DNA from: Flavobacterium hibisci
Lineage (GTDB): Bacteria > Bacteroidota > Bacteroidia > Flavobacteriales > Flavobacteriaceae
Assembly (NCBI RefSeq): GCF_020026925.1
Contig: NZ_JAIQDW010000001.1
Span: 496,001 to 560,000, forward strand
Length of the DNA: 64,000 nucleotides
Reading direction: 5' to 3'
Shown here: piece after piece, positions 26,470 through 35,881 of the stretch
How the letters are laid out: each line of letters begins with the position of its first letter
How positions within the stretch are numbered: the stretch's first letter is position 1
Translations under genes and position numbers: made by a program
Notes under the pieces: generated by a model
Databases searched by the model: none
Told to the model about the DNA's origin: nothing
What the model saw: the letters and a program-made list of their open reading frames with translations, nothing else

Positions 26470-27057
26470 TCAATTCAGCAAAAATACAATTAATCCTCTT
26501 GCGCCGTGTGCGCCCAACACTAAAGATTGTTCAATATCTGCTGTTTTTGAAGGTCCCGCAATAAAAGTCCCGAAACCGTACTCCATATTACCAATTCTTT
26601 TGTAAGCCTGGTGCATCGTTGCTAATATGTCATTTTTATTTATTATGATTGCTAAATATTGGGCAATAAAAGGAGCTACACGCTGTCCTAAAATATCATC
26701 AGTAACCCATATTGCACTATTTTCTGCTACACCAAAATGACCTTTTACAACTACTAATTCCACATCCTGAAGTGTGTGTGGATCATCATTTTTCCAATCT
26801 AATGATGCCACTTCAGAAAGTTCAGGAATTGTGGTGATAATTCTCCTGTCGAGTGAATAATTCTTTCTGATAAAATCTAAAATCTCAATATAATTAGCCA
26901 CTTCAACGCTCTCTCCTCCAATATTTTTAAGAACCGTTTTGTACGTTTCCAGAACATTTGGGTTATTTGACCTTAAAAGATCCAGATCCGGTAATTCGGT
27001 AATGATTTCTGGCTGATTTTGTTTTATTTTCTTTAATATTTCTGCTTTACTGCTCAT
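26470..27057 (-). CDS. lutC: LUD-domain protein LutC, lactate utilisation
   Basis: Subunit of the LutABC complex that oxidises L-lactate to pyruvate. The LUD domain covers most of the 195 residues; visible features are DLDLLRSNNPNVLETYK, the AIWVTDDILGQRVAPF strand and C-terminal GPSKTADIEQSLVLGAHGARGLIVFLL. I chose the ATG at 27055-27057 (MSSKAEILKKI), which overlaps the lutB end by 11 bases; an upstream in-frame start at 27144 would lie within lutB. It completes conversion of rhamnose-derived lactaldehyde to pyruvate. Confidence 0.9.
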   Translation of the reverse strand: MSSKAEILKKIKQNQPEIITELPDLDLLRSNNPNVLETYKTVLKNIGGESVEVANYIEILDFIRKNYSLDRRIITTIPELSEVASLDWKNDDPHTLQDVELVVVKGHFGVAENSAIWVTDDILGQRVAPFIAQYLAIIINKNDILATMHQAYKRIGNMEYGFGTFIAGPSKTADIEQSLVLGAHGARGLIVFLLN

Positions 27058-28450
27058 TATTCTTAGCTTTAGATTCACGTGAATTTTTCTTGTACCATTC
27101 CCTAAAAGATTCTTCGGGAACAGCTGGCATTTCACGCTGGTCATACCATTTGTTCATCTTATTATTTACTGCAGCAGGAATATTTTTCATCATGAATCTT
27201 CCTGATTTACCTGCAATATTGAAAATCGTTGGATTTGCCAGAACAGTTGCCATCGTTTTCATCGCTATTGTTTTTGATGTTGGCGTATGGCCTTCTTTAA
27301 CCAATACCTGACGCCATTTGTACAATTGATCATGAATATCAATTTTAACAGGACAGACATTCGTGCAAGAGCCACAAAGCGTACTCGCAAAAGGCAAATC
27401 GGCATTTTTACTCATATCTAAATTTGGTGCCAAAATAGAACCAATTGGTCCGGCAACCGCATTGTGATAACTGTGTCCTCCGCTTCGTCTGTAAACGGGA
27501 CAGGTATTCATACAGGCACCACAGCGAATACATTTTAAGGAGTTTCTAAATTCTTCTCTTCCTAATTGTTTGCTTCTTCCGTTATCCACAATCACAATAT
27601 GCATTTGCTGACCTTCTCTTGGTTTTTTAAAATGGCTTGAAAAAGTAGTAATAGGCTGTCCTGTTGCACTTCTTGCCAATAATCTTAAGAAAACACCCAA
27701 ATGTTTACGCTGCGGAACCAGTTTTTCGAATCCCATACAGGCAATATGCACGTCTGCCAAATGTACTCCCATATCTGCATTTCCTTCATTTGTACATACT
27801 ACGAATTCTCCGGTTTCTGCAACAGCAAAATTAACCCCGGTTAAGGCTACTTTCCTCGTTAAAAAAGTATTTCTTAAACTTTGTCGAGCAGATTCAGTTA
27901 AATATTGCGGATTAAAATTTCCTTTTTCGGTGCCTAAATGCTCATGGAAAGTTTCACTTACATCTTCTTTTTTAAGGTGAATAGCAGGTAAAACGATATG
28001 GCTTGGCGGTTCTTTACGAAGCTGAACAATGTATTCCCCTAAATCAGAATCGATAACTTCAATTCCTTTTTCTGCCAGATAATCGTTTAAATGGCATTCT
28101 TCAGTAAGCATTGATTTGGATTTTACCATTTGCTTTACATCATGTTTTGCCATTATTGAATGTACGATTTCATTATGCTCTTTTGCATCGGCTGCCCAGT
28201 GAACAGTTATTCCGTTTTTTTGAGCATTTTCTTCAAATTCAATCAAATAATCATGAATATTTGAGAGTACATTATGCTTAATTTGTGAAGCCGTTTCCCT
28301 TAACAATTCCCAATCCGGAATCTGGTGTGCAGCCCTGTCACGTTTTTCACGAACAAACCAAAGTGTTTCATCATGCCAGTTTACCCGTTCAACATCTTTG
28401 TTAAAACGTGTGGCGGCTTCGCTATGTGGTATTGTTTTTTCTGAAGACAT
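27047..28450 (-). CDS. lutB: Iron-sulfur protein LutB, lactate utilisation
   Basis: A 467-residue subunit of the L-lactate oxidation complex. An N-terminal LUD domain (residues 60-270) is followed by two 4Fe-4S motifs, CIRCGACMNTCP and CGSCTNVCP, and a C-terminal alpha-helical domain. Length and order match LutB. It overlaps lutC, but a GH28 gene separates it from lutA, an unusual interruption of the lutABC order. Confidence 0.93.
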   Translation of the reverse strand: MSSEKTIPHSEAATRFNKDVERVNWHDETLWFVREKRDRAAHQIPDWELLRETASQIKHNVLSNIHDYLIEFEENAQKNGITVHWAADAKEHNEIVHSIMAKHDVKQMVKSKSMLTEECHLNDYLAEKGIEVIDSDLGEYIVQLRKEPPSHIVLPAIHLKKEDVSETFHEHLGTEKGNFNPQYLTESARQSLRNTFLTRKVALTGVNFAVAETGEFVVCTNEGNADMGVHLADVHIACMGFEKLVPQRKHLGVFLRLLARSATGQPITTFSSHFKKPREGQQMHIVIVDNGRSKQLGREEFRNSLKCIRCGACMNTCPVYRRSGGHSYHNAVAGPIGSILAPNLDMSKNADLPFASTLCGSCTNVCPVKIDIHDQLYKWRQVLVKEGHTPTSKTIAMKTMATVLANPTIFNIAGKSGRFMMKNIPAAVNNKMNKWYDQREMPAVPEESFREWYKKNSRESKAKNNEQ

Positions 28451-28491
28451 TTTTTATAGTTTAAAATAAATCCGTTAAGATCAATTTATAA

Positions 28492-29862
28492 TCAATTTTT
28501 ATTTACAAAATTCAAAACATTTTCATGTATGTTTTGATTTTCTTTCACAACATCAGCAGCAACATTAGTTAAAAATATATTTTCTACCGGAAGTTCTTTC
28601 TGTCCTGAAATTTTCGAAATAAACTTCACATTTGTTGCTTTTACATTTTCAAGATATACATTTTTTATTGGCGTCAGTCTGCGTTCAATTGTTGGAACCA
28701 AAGTTCTCCATTGATACAAAACGTCTGTATCGATGCCCAGGATTCCTGCGTCAATTTTACCTGAAACAATATTGCTCATATAGATGTTTTTTACAAATCC
28801 TCCCCTGCGTTCATTTGTTTTGATGAAAAGAAGATGGTTCAGTTTTGCGCCATCCACAACCGTGCAATTGTCGATAAAAACATTTTCAATTCCGCCGGAT
28901 AATTCACTTCCAATAGCTACTAACTGATGACCATTTTTTACGGTACAATTACGAATAACAATATTTTTTGAAGGTGTATTTAATAGCCAAGCATTTTTCC
29001 CACAACCTGATTTTATGGCAATGGCATCGTCACCCTGGTCAAAAACACAATTTTCAATTAATACGTTTTGGCTCATTTCAGGGTCAACTCCGTCATTATT
29101 GTGACCATGTGCATATACTTTTAGATTTCTAAGCACAACATCTTTAGATAAAAAAGGATGAATGGTCCAAAAAGGACTGTTTGTAATCGAAATACCATCT
29201 ATCAAAATATTTTCGCAACGGTTAAACTGAATGAACTGCGGACGAAAGCGGGCAGTATCATTTGCCATTTGACGCTCTTTCATCGGTTTGTTGTACGAAG
29301 CCAGATTGTACAATTTTTTCAGGCTTTCCATATGTGATTTAGGACGCGTGAACCATTGTTTCCAGATGTCCATTTTAGCTTTCAGTTCGCCTTCACCTGT
29401 AATGGCAATATTTTTACATTTATAAGCATAAATTAATGGCGAATAATTGAAGCATTCATACCCTTCCCAGGTTGAGTTTACTGCTGGGAGATAATCATTC
29501 GGATCTTCTGAAAAAAGTAAAACAGCACCTTTTTTTAAATGAAGATTAACATTGCTTTTAAAGTGGAATTTCTTTGTCAGCCATTCGCCTTCCGGTATAA
29601 CGACAATTCCTCCACCTGCTTTGTTTGCTTTGATAATAGCCTTATTTATTGCTTCAGAAGTTTTGTTTTTATTTCCGTGAACCGCTCCAAAATCAACAAT
29701 TGAAAACTCTTTACACTTACCAAAATCCGGAATTTTTATAGCCGGCATTTCAAAAGGCGCTTTTACCACTACTTCTTTTAACGTTACCAAAGACGAATCT
29801 TTTTTGAACGACAAAAAAATAAGCGAAAGTACTAATACAAAACCGAACGTTAATTTTTTCAT
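28492..29862 (-). CDS. GH28 family polygalacturonase-like hydrolase
   Basis: A 456-residue secreted glycoside hydrolase with a signal peptide (KLTFGFVLVLSLIFLSF). The parallel beta-helix shows GH28 catalytic motifs: HNNDGVDPEMS for the NTD region, GDDAIAIKSG for the DD pair, NGHQLVAIGSELSGG for the GHG region and a downstream LFIKTNE for the RIK region. Family members hydrolyse galacturonan or rhamnogalacturonan backbones; exo-acting forms are common in Bacteroidota. It sits between lutA and lutB, so an extracytoplasmic pectinase is encoded inside a cytoplasmic catabolic operon. Confidence 0.92.
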   Translation of the reverse strand: MKKLTFGFVLVLSLIFLSFKKDSSLVTLKEVVVKAPFEMPAIKIPDFGKCKEFSIVDFGAVHGNKNKTSEAINKAIIKANKAGGGIVVIPEGEWLTKKFHFKSNVNLHLKKGAVLLFSEDPNDYLPAVNSTWEGYECFNYSPLIYAYKCKNIAITGEGELKAKMDIWKQWFTRPKSHMESLKKLYNLASYNKPMKERQMANDTARFRPQFIQFNRCENILIDGISITNSPFWTIHPFLSKDVVLRNLKVYAHGHNNDGVDPEMSQNVLIENCVFDQGDDAIAIKSGCGKNAWLLNTPSKNIVIRNCTVKNGHQLVAIGSELSGGIENVFIDNCTVVDGAKLNHLLFIKTNERRGGFVKNIYMSNIVSGKIDAGILGIDTDVLYQWRTLVPTIERRLTPIKNVYLENVKATNVKFISKISGQKELPVENIFLTNVAADVVKENQNIHENVLNFVNKN

Positions 29863-29900
29863 TTAAAGTGGTCTTTTACAACTTAAAATTTAGTACTTAT

Positions 29901-30647
29901 TTAAATTTTAATAGTTGATGAATTTAATATCTCAGCAATATGAATGGTTTTAATAGGGCTTTTTTGTCTGTTCAAAATACCTTCCAAATGCATTAGACAA
30001 GACATATCACCACCTGTAATATAATCAACATCATGTTTTTCATGATCTTTGATTCGGTCCTGCCCCATTTTTACGGAAACAGCTTCCTCCGTCACACAAA
30101 AAGTACCTCCAAAACCACAGCATTCGTCTTTTCTGCTTAAGGAAACCAAATCCAGACCGTTTATTTTGCTTAATAATTGTCCCGGTTTAGAGAAAAAAGG
30201 TGTGTTTAATTCGGTCATCTGCGAAAGCTTAAGTCCGCGCTGTCCGTGGCAGCTTTGGTGCATTCCTACCCTGAATGGAAAGTCCCCTTCAATAGAGTCA
30301 ACCTTTAAAACATCAGTAATGAACTCTGTTAATTCAAAAACTTTTTTTCGCATTGCAGAAGCAAGTTCTTCCTGTTTTTCATCATGCAAATGATCTTTTA
30401 CATGCAGGACACAACTTCCTGATGGGCAAACGATATAATCAAATTCTGAAAAATTGGCTATAAAGTTTGCATCACAGCCTTTGGTTAAATATTCATATCC
30501 GCTGTTTGCCATAGGCTGTCCACAGCAGGTTTGTTTCATTGGAAAATGAACATCGCAACCTAATTTTAATAATAACTCATAGGTTGCTATACCTACTTTG
30601 GGATAAAATTGGTCGACGTAGCATGGTATAAAAAGTCCAATTTTCAT
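29901..30647 (-). CDS. lutA: Lactate utilisation protein LutA
   Basis: A 248-residue member of the CCG-domain family, related to glycolate oxidase and heterodisulfide reductase subunits, that works with LutB and LutC in L-lactate oxidation. The two Cys-rich motifs TCCGQPMANSGY and ECCGFGGTFCV are intact, as are the intervening CPSGSCVLHV and HQSCHGQRGL. It lies upstream of the GH28 gene and downstream of the sugar kinase gene, with short gaps on both sides. It catalyses the last step of converting lactaldehyde-derived lactate to pyruvate. Confidence 0.92.
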   Translation of the reverse strand: MKIGLFIPCYVDQFYPKVGIATYELLLKLGCDVHFPMKQTCCGQPMANSGYEYLTKGCDANFIANFSEFDYIVCPSGSCVLHVKDHLHDEKQEELASAMRKKVFELTEFITDVLKVDSIEGDFPFRVGMHQSCHGQRGLKLSQMTELNTPFFSKPGQLLSKINGLDLVSLSRKDECCGFGGTFCVTEEAVSVKMGQDRIKDHEKHDVDYITGGDMSCLMHLEGILNRQKSPIKTIHIAEILNSSTIKI

Positions 30648-30740
30648 TTTAATATTTATTTTATTTTAACAACATAGTTTTTAGCCATTAAATCTATATT
30701 TCTATGCCGTTTATTTATTTTACCAGCTTAAAATTTTTGT

Positions 30741-32102
30741 TTAGTGCTTATAAAATTTCAAATCAATCAAATCATTCTGGATAGGCTTAGGATTCCAGTT
30801 TTGATGAATCGCTAATGCAGCGCCCAAAGCACTTGCCTGAGCCATTGATGCGGCATAAACTTCTATATCCGGGAAAGCTTCAGCCAGTAAATTCATGAAA
30901 ATTGAATTTTTACTAAAACCTCCATCCACGAAAATTTTCTTTACCGGGCTGTTATGAATTACTAAATTAGTTGAAAAAACTTGTTGTTCAACAAGATCCA
31001 GCATTAATTGATGATATGCAATTTCGTATGTTTTGAAAACAGAAAGATCTCTCTTTTGAAATGGGCATTCTTTCAGAATATCAAAATCATATTTTTTAGG
31101 ATAAACGATTTGAAAATTTACCGCTCTTAAATTCGATACAATTTTTTTATCAAAATAGACATTTTTAAAAGTATCAAAAGGTACTTTGAAATGTTCAGCC
31201 AGTCTTTTTGCCTGAACTTCATGTTCGTTACCAGAAAACAAACGTGCTGCTTTTACTGGTTTTTCGGTATATTGCATATAACACAAACAATCATTTTCAA
31301 GTTCTTCAAACGTTAATGGCTTATTGTTAAAAGGATTCAGGGAAATGCTCCATGTTCCGGTTGACAATAAAACGAAAGGTTCTGTAAAATTGATCGTATA
31401 AGGAATAATTGCCGATGAACTATCGTGCAAACCAATCCCTACAGCCAGATCATTTTCTTTTTTTATCACATCTTTTCCTGGATGGATTGGTGGAAGTTTC
31501 TCTTTTATACCTTCATTTTTCAGCCATTTGTGATACTTCATCTTTTTAAAATTCCAAAGATTTGTATGGCATCCAATGCTGGTAATATCAGTATAAGCTT
31601 CACCCGTTAAAAGAAAACTTAAATATTGCGGTAAATGCAGGCAATATTTTACTTTGTCAAATAATTCCGGATTTTCTTCTTTTAATCTGTAAATCTGCAT
31701 TCCGGAATTCAGGCTTCCTAAAACAGGAGAAGCTGTTTTTACTGCAAAAACTTCTTCTCCTTTGTATTTTTTATAAAAACCATTTTTCAGTTCTTCCGGA
31801 TAATCTTTCAAATAATTGTATAAAGGCGTCAAAGAGTTGCCATCTTCATCAATATAAACAAAACTAGCTCCGTAAGTGCTGAAATTAATTGCTTTCAGAA
31901 CATAATTGTTTAGTTCTTTTATTTCTGATAATCGCTCGAGAATCCACTTTTTCAGTACATCAATATCTTCGCAGGGAAAGCCGTCTTCATCAACCGTTTC
32001 GTCCAGATTTACTGATTTTTCCCAAACGATTTTATAATTTTCATCAAATAAAAATACTTTTTTGTTGGTTTTACCAATATCAAAAATTGCAACTACATTC
32101 AT
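30741..32102 (-). CDS. FGGY-family sugar kinase, probable rhamnulokinase
   Basis: A 453-residue cytoplasmic kinase of the FGGY family. The N-terminal phosphate-1 motif is FDIGKTNKKVFLFD, the ATP-side motif is STGTWSISLNPF and the adenosine motif FVDGGFSKNSIFMNLLAEAF, followed by ASALGAALAIH. Its place between the isomerase and aldolase genes on one side and lutA on the other makes L-rhamnulose the expected substrate, giving rhamnulose-1-phosphate. The sequence is closer to the general FGGY type of Bacteroidota than to E. coli RhaB, so specificity is a context inference. Confidence 0.85.
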   Translation of the reverse strand: MNVVAIFDIGKTNKKVFLFDENYKIVWEKSVNLDETVDEDGFPCEDIDVLKKWILERLSEIKELNNYVLKAINFSTYGASFVYIDEDGNSLTPLYNYLKDYPEELKNGFYKKYKGEEVFAVKTASPVLGSLNSGMQIYRLKEENPELFDKVKYCLHLPQYLSFLLTGEAYTDITSIGCHTNLWNFKKMKYHKWLKNEGIKEKLPPIHPGKDVIKKENDLAVGIGLHDSSSAIIPYTINFTEPFVLLSTGTWSISLNPFNNKPLTFEELENDCLCYMQYTEKPVKAARLFSGNEHEVQAKRLAEHFKVPFDTFKNVYFDKKIVSNLRAVNFQIVYPKKYDFDILKECPFQKRDLSVFKTYEIAYHQLMLDLVEQQVFSTNLVIHNSPVKKIFVDGGFSKNSIFMNLLAEAFPDIEVYAASMAQASALGAALAIHQNWNPKPIQNDLIDLKFYKH

Positions 32103-32110
32103 TTGTTTTA

Positions 32111-32222
32111 GTTCTGAGTTATGGGTTATGAGTTATGAGTTTTCCTAAGATTCCAAAGTTATTCGTCCATATACCTAAAAATCAATATAAACAACGATAA
32201 CTCAACTTATAACTTATGACTT
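32111..32222. repeat. Degenerate word spacer with inverted orientation
   Basis: Copies of GAGTTATG and GGTTATGAGTTATGAGTT at 32111-32140 face AACTCAACTTATAACTTATG at 32196-32222. The two blocks can pair and lie exactly between the isomerase stop and the kinase start. Similar degenerate spacers built from other words occur elsewhere in the window. Confidence 0.5.
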
Positions 32223-32226
32223 TTAA

Positions 32227-33501
32227 TTATAATCCTGTAGCCACGGTTTTTAAACCTCTTTCGCCAATTAGATTTCCTCTAACGTCAAGGCTTCGGTATA
32301 ATTCAACCGGGTTTAACGCTGCGCCTGAACGTAAACGAGCCTCAGCAACTAATGCACGAACATCTGTACGGAAAGTATTTTGAAGAATTTCCTGTGCTTT
32401 TACTACATCATTTTCTTCCTGAGCAATTTCTAATGCTTTTCTGTCTACAGAAAGCGCCTGAGCATAAGCAATCATAATTGCTTCAACAGACTGCAATAAA
32501 TCCTCCAAAGGATCTTTTACGTTGTGTGAGGCATCAATCATCCATCCTAAATCTTTGGCGTGGTTCATTCCGCGGGCATCCATTCCTTCAACCAATTCGT
32601 TGAAAATCAAGAATAACTGGTACGGTTTTAAAGCTCCTGCAGTTAAATCGTCATCACCATATTTTGAATCATTAAAATGGAAACCACCTAATTTATCATC
32701 CATCAGCAAAATAGAAACAATCTGCTCAATATTAGCGTTTGGTAAATGGTGTCCTAAGTCTACAAGTGTTTTTGCTTTATCACCTAATTTCTGAACGTAT
32801 GAATAAGACTGTCCCCAATCAGCAACTGTTGTAGAATAAAAGTTTGGTTCAGCACATTTGTATTCTAAAAATAATTTCCAGTCTGAAGGCAATGCATCGT
32901 AGATTTCTTCTAAACTTTCTAATGTATTTTGGTAGGCGCGACGGAAGTTTAACTGTCCCGGGAAGTTAGAACCATCCGCTAACCAAACAGTCAATGAGTC
33001 AGATCCTAATTCGATTCCATGTTTAATAACTTCGATATTGTGAGCAATCGCCTGTTTACGAACTGCTTTATTTACGTTTTGTAAAGAACCGTATTTATAT
33101 GTATGTTCCGCATTTGCCTGATCCTGGAAAGTATTTGAGTTCATGGCATCAAATTTTAATCCGTGTTGTCCGGCAAGCGTTTTAATTGCATTATAGTCTG
33201 TTGGAATGTCCCATGGAATATGCAAAGAAATGGCACCTGAAGCATTATTTAATTTATGAAGCAAACCTACATCTTCGATTTTTTCTTCTAATGAACGAGG
33301 TTCCCCACCACCTGCAAAACGTCCAAATCTTGTTCCTCCTGTTCCTAAAGCCCATGATGGGATTGCAATTTGAAAATCGATTAATTTTTGAATAATAGCT
33401 TCACTTTCTGCAATTTCAGAAGCTGTAAAAATTAATTTATTCTGATGTTTTTTTAATAAACCATCATTATGAGATGCGATAGTGTTTGATTGAATTAACA
33501 T
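32227..33501 (-). CDS. rhaI: L-rhamnose isomerase (RhaI type)
   Basis: Isomerises L-rhamnose to L-rhamnulose. At 424 residues it belongs to the TIM-barrel type found in Pseudomonas and Bacteroidota, different from E. coli RhaA. Supporting motifs are ALGTGGTRFGRFAGGGEPRS, SLHIPWDIPTDY, FLEYKCAEPNFYSTTVADWG, TLVDLGHHLPNANIEQ and GFHFNDSKYGDDDL, which hold the metal-binding Glu, Asp and His residues. It follows a hairpin terminator or attenuator at 33645-33673 and may have its own promoter in the 140-bp gap. Confidence 0.93.
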   Translation of the reverse strand: MLIQSNTIASHNDGLLKKHQNKLIFTASEIAESEAIIQKLIDFQIAIPSWALGTGGTRFGRFAGGGEPRSLEEKIEDVGLLHKLNNASGAISLHIPWDIPTDYNAIKTLAGQHGLKFDAMNSNTFQDQANAEHTYKYGSLQNVNKAVRKQAIAHNIEVIKHGIELGSDSLTVWLADGSNFPGQLNFRRAYQNTLESLEEIYDALPSDWKLFLEYKCAEPNFYSTTVADWGQSYSYVQKLGDKAKTLVDLGHHLPNANIEQIVSILLMDDKLGGFHFNDSKYGDDDLTAGALKPYQLFLIFNELVEGMDARGMNHAKDLGWMIDASHNVKDPLEDLLQSVEAIMIAYAQALSVDRKALEIAQEENDVVKAQEILQNTFRTDVRALVAEARLRSGAALNPVELYRSLDVRGNLIGERGLKTVATGL

Positions 33502-33644
33502 ACTTATTTATTTTTAAATAGGGTTTACAATATAAGGCTATTTCTATAAACCAAACCCTTGTTATACGTTACTTTTTTGTGTTTTTTTTGTTGTTCTTAC
33601 AGTGTTTAGGAAATTTATTTATAAAATACAATTGTCATAAAAAA

Positions 33645-33673
33645 TCTAACGTCCGACAGAATCGAACGTTAGA
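33645..33673 (-). terminator. Intra-operon hairpin with U-run, possible attenuator
   Basis: On the minus strand TCTAACGTTCGA pairs with TCGGACGTTAGA (12 bases, one G:T), loop five bases, followed by TTTTTTAT. This is a normal intrinsic terminator shape between the aldolase/dehydrogenase gene and rhaI. It would lower or separate expression of the downstream genes from that of the transporter and aldolase. Confidence 0.6.
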
Positions 33674-33719
33674 AAACAAAAACCACTTTGTTAAATAAAC
33701 TTAAAAAAAACTAAACAAC

Positions 33720-35861
33720 TTATCGGTAAAAGCCCATTGTTACTCCGCCGTCTACATTCAGGGCGTTTCCTGTCGATTTATTCAACAGTCCTCCTACGAA
33801 TGCGAAACATGCGTTTGCAATATCATCAGGCAATATAATTTCATTTAATAAGGTACGTTTCGCGTAGTAAGCAGGCAATTCTTCAACGGTAATTCCGTAA
33901 GCTTTTGCACGGCCTTCAGCCCATCCGCCAGACCAGATATTAGAATCTGAAATAACTGCATCAGGATTAACTGTATTTACACGAATTTTATCAGCACCTA
34001 ATTCAGCAGCCATCAAGCGTGTTAAATGTGCCTGAGCCGCTTTTGCAGAACCGTATCCAGGATTGTTTGGACCCGCTACTACTGCATTTTTAGAAACAAT
34101 GTTTACGATATCTCCACCAAAACCTTGTTTTCGCATTACTTCAATTCCGGCTTTAGAAACAATAAATTGTCCTTTCACCAAAATATCATATAATCTGTCC
34201 CACTCTTCAAGAGTATGCTCAGCAATAGATTTTGAAATACTGATACCTGCATTGTTGATGATAATATCAGCACCACCAAATGCTAAACAAGCAGCGTCTA
34301 ATGCTTTCTCTGTACTTACATCGTCAGTAACGTTTAATATTGTACTTGAAACTGCATCTCTTCCAAATGTTTTGATGAACTCTGCTTTTGCACCTTCTAA
34401 ACGCTCTTCATTAATATCGTTGATTACTACACAAGCACCTTCTTCAGCAAATCTTTTAGCGATAGCTTTACCAATTCCACCAGCAGAACCGGTAACTAAA
34501 GCTACTCTTCCTGAAAGTGCTTTTGGTTTTGGCATACGCTGTAATTTTGCTTCTTCTAACAACCAGTATTCGATATCAAAAGCTTCCTGGTGAGGCAAAG
34601 AAGTGTATTCAGAAACCGCTTCTGCACCTTTCATTACATTTACAGCATTGATATAATATTCCGATGCTAAACGAGCCATCGTTTTATCTTTGGCAAACGT
34701 AAACATACCAACTCCAGGATATAAAATTACAACTGGATTTGGATCACGCATTGCAGGCGAATTAGACTTTTTACAGGCATTGTAATAGTCTTTGTACATT
34801 GTTCTGTAAGCTTCAAAGGCAGGAGTTAATTTTGCTTTGATTGCATTTACATCTGATAAATCTTCGTTTGGATCTAATTCTAAAACCAAAGGACTGATTT
34901 TCGTACGTAAAAAGTGATCAGGGCAAGAAGTTCCTAACGGAGCTAATTTTGATAAATCATTAGAATTAATGAATTCCAAAACTCTTGCATCGTCTGTATA
35001 ATGACCAATCATCTGACGCTCTGAAGAACAGAAACCTCTTAAGATCGGAGCTACTTTTGCTGCTTTTAATTTACGATCCGCTTCCGGAAGGCTGTCGATT
35101 TTTTTACCTCCAAAAACAGGACGTTTTTTTCCGTAGTTACTTTCTAAGTACTCAGCACATTTTTCAATAACTTCAAGTGTGTTGATATAACTTTCGTAAG
35201 CAGTATCTCCCCATGTAAACAAACCATGAGAACCTAACATGATACCTCGTAATTTTTTTCCTTTTTTCTCCGCTTCTTCCAGACAGCTTCTCAATTGAAG
35301 CCCTAAGTCGAAGCCTGGACGCTGCCAACCTACCCAACCGATTTCTCCGTCGAATAATTCTTCTGTGATTTTTGCTCCGTCTTTTGCTGCAGCAATAGCA
35401 ATAGCAGCATCAGGATGCAAGTGATCAATATGTTTAAATGGTAAGAAACCATGTAAAGGTGTATCAATAGAAGGTGCTTTTGAAGCTAAATCAAAAATAC
35501 AGTGATTGAATAACTCTACCATTTCATCTTCAAATTCAATTCCTCTGTACACATTTTCAAGATTGCGTAATCTGTCTAAATATAAAGCAGCACAACCTGA
35601 TTTTGTTAATGTTCCGATATCTCCACCAGAACCTTTAATCCACATTACCTCTGAGCTTGCGCCTGTCAATGGGTCTTTATCTGTAATTTTAACTGAAGTG
35701 TTTCCTCCTCCATAATTAGTAAGTCTTAAATCTGCCCCTAATAAATTAGAGCGATAGATAAAAAGAGCTACTTCATCTCCTGCTAGTGCTGCAGCTTTAG
35801 CATCATCCCAAAGATAGCTTACATGCTGAAAAGTCATATTGTTTGTGTTTATATTTGACAT
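33720..35861 (-). CDS. Bifunctional rhamnulose-1-phosphate aldolase / L-lactaldehyde dehydrogenase
   Basis: A 713-residue fusion. Residues 20-400 are a class II aldolase/adducin domain (NYGGGNTSVKITD, the metal-site region LHGFLPFKHIDHLHPDA, and LGSHGLFTWGDT). Residues 450-713 are a short-chain dehydrogenase (VTGSAGGIGKAIAKRFAEEG, NNAGISIS, YGSAKAAQ). This is the RhaEW-type enzyme: the aldolase splits rhamnulose-1-phosphate into dihydroxyacetone phosphate and L-lactaldehyde, and the dehydrogenase oxidises the lactaldehyde to L-lactate, the substrate of LutABC encoded downstream. It lies 20 bp after the transporter gene. Confidence 0.92.
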   Translation of the reverse strand: MSNINTNNMTFQHVSYLWDDAKAAALAGDEVALFIYRSNLLGADLRLTNYGGGNTSVKITDKDPLTGASSEVMWIKGSGGDIGTLTKSGCAALYLDRLRNLENVYRGIEFEDEMVELFNHCIFDLASKAPSIDTPLHGFLPFKHIDHLHPDAAIAIAAAKDGAKITEELFDGEIGWVGWQRPGFDLGLQLRSCLEEAEKKGKKLRGIMLGSHGLFTWGDTAYESYINTLEVIEKCAEYLESNYGKKRPVFGGKKIDSLPEADRKLKAAKVAPILRGFCSSERQMIGHYTDDARVLEFINSNDLSKLAPLGTSCPDHFLRTKISPLVLELDPNEDLSDVNAIKAKLTPAFEAYRTMYKDYYNACKKSNSPAMRDPNPVVILYPGVGMFTFAKDKTMARLASEYYINAVNVMKGAEAVSEYTSLPHQEAFDIEYWLLEEAKLQRMPKPKALSGRVALVTGSAGGIGKAIAKRFAEEGACVVINDINEERLEGAKAEFIKTFGRDAVSSTILNVTDDVSTEKALDAACLAFGGADIIINNAGISISKSIAEHTLEEWDRLYDILVKGQFIVSKAGIEVMRKQGFGGDIVNIVSKNAVVAGPNNPGYGSAKAAQAHLTRLMAAELGADKIRVNTVNPDAVISDSNIWSGGWAEGRAKAYGITVEELPAYYAKRTLLNEIILPDDIANACFAFVGGLLNKSTGNALNVDGGVTMGFYR

Positions 35862-35881
35862 TTTAATATATTAATTGATTA

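Noticed and set aside
34063..34593. 176-codon open frame antisense to the aldolase/dehydrogenase gene
   Set aside because: Lies wholly opposite a well-supported dehydrogenase domain; long antisense frames here follow from codon bias, and no domain or signal is seen.
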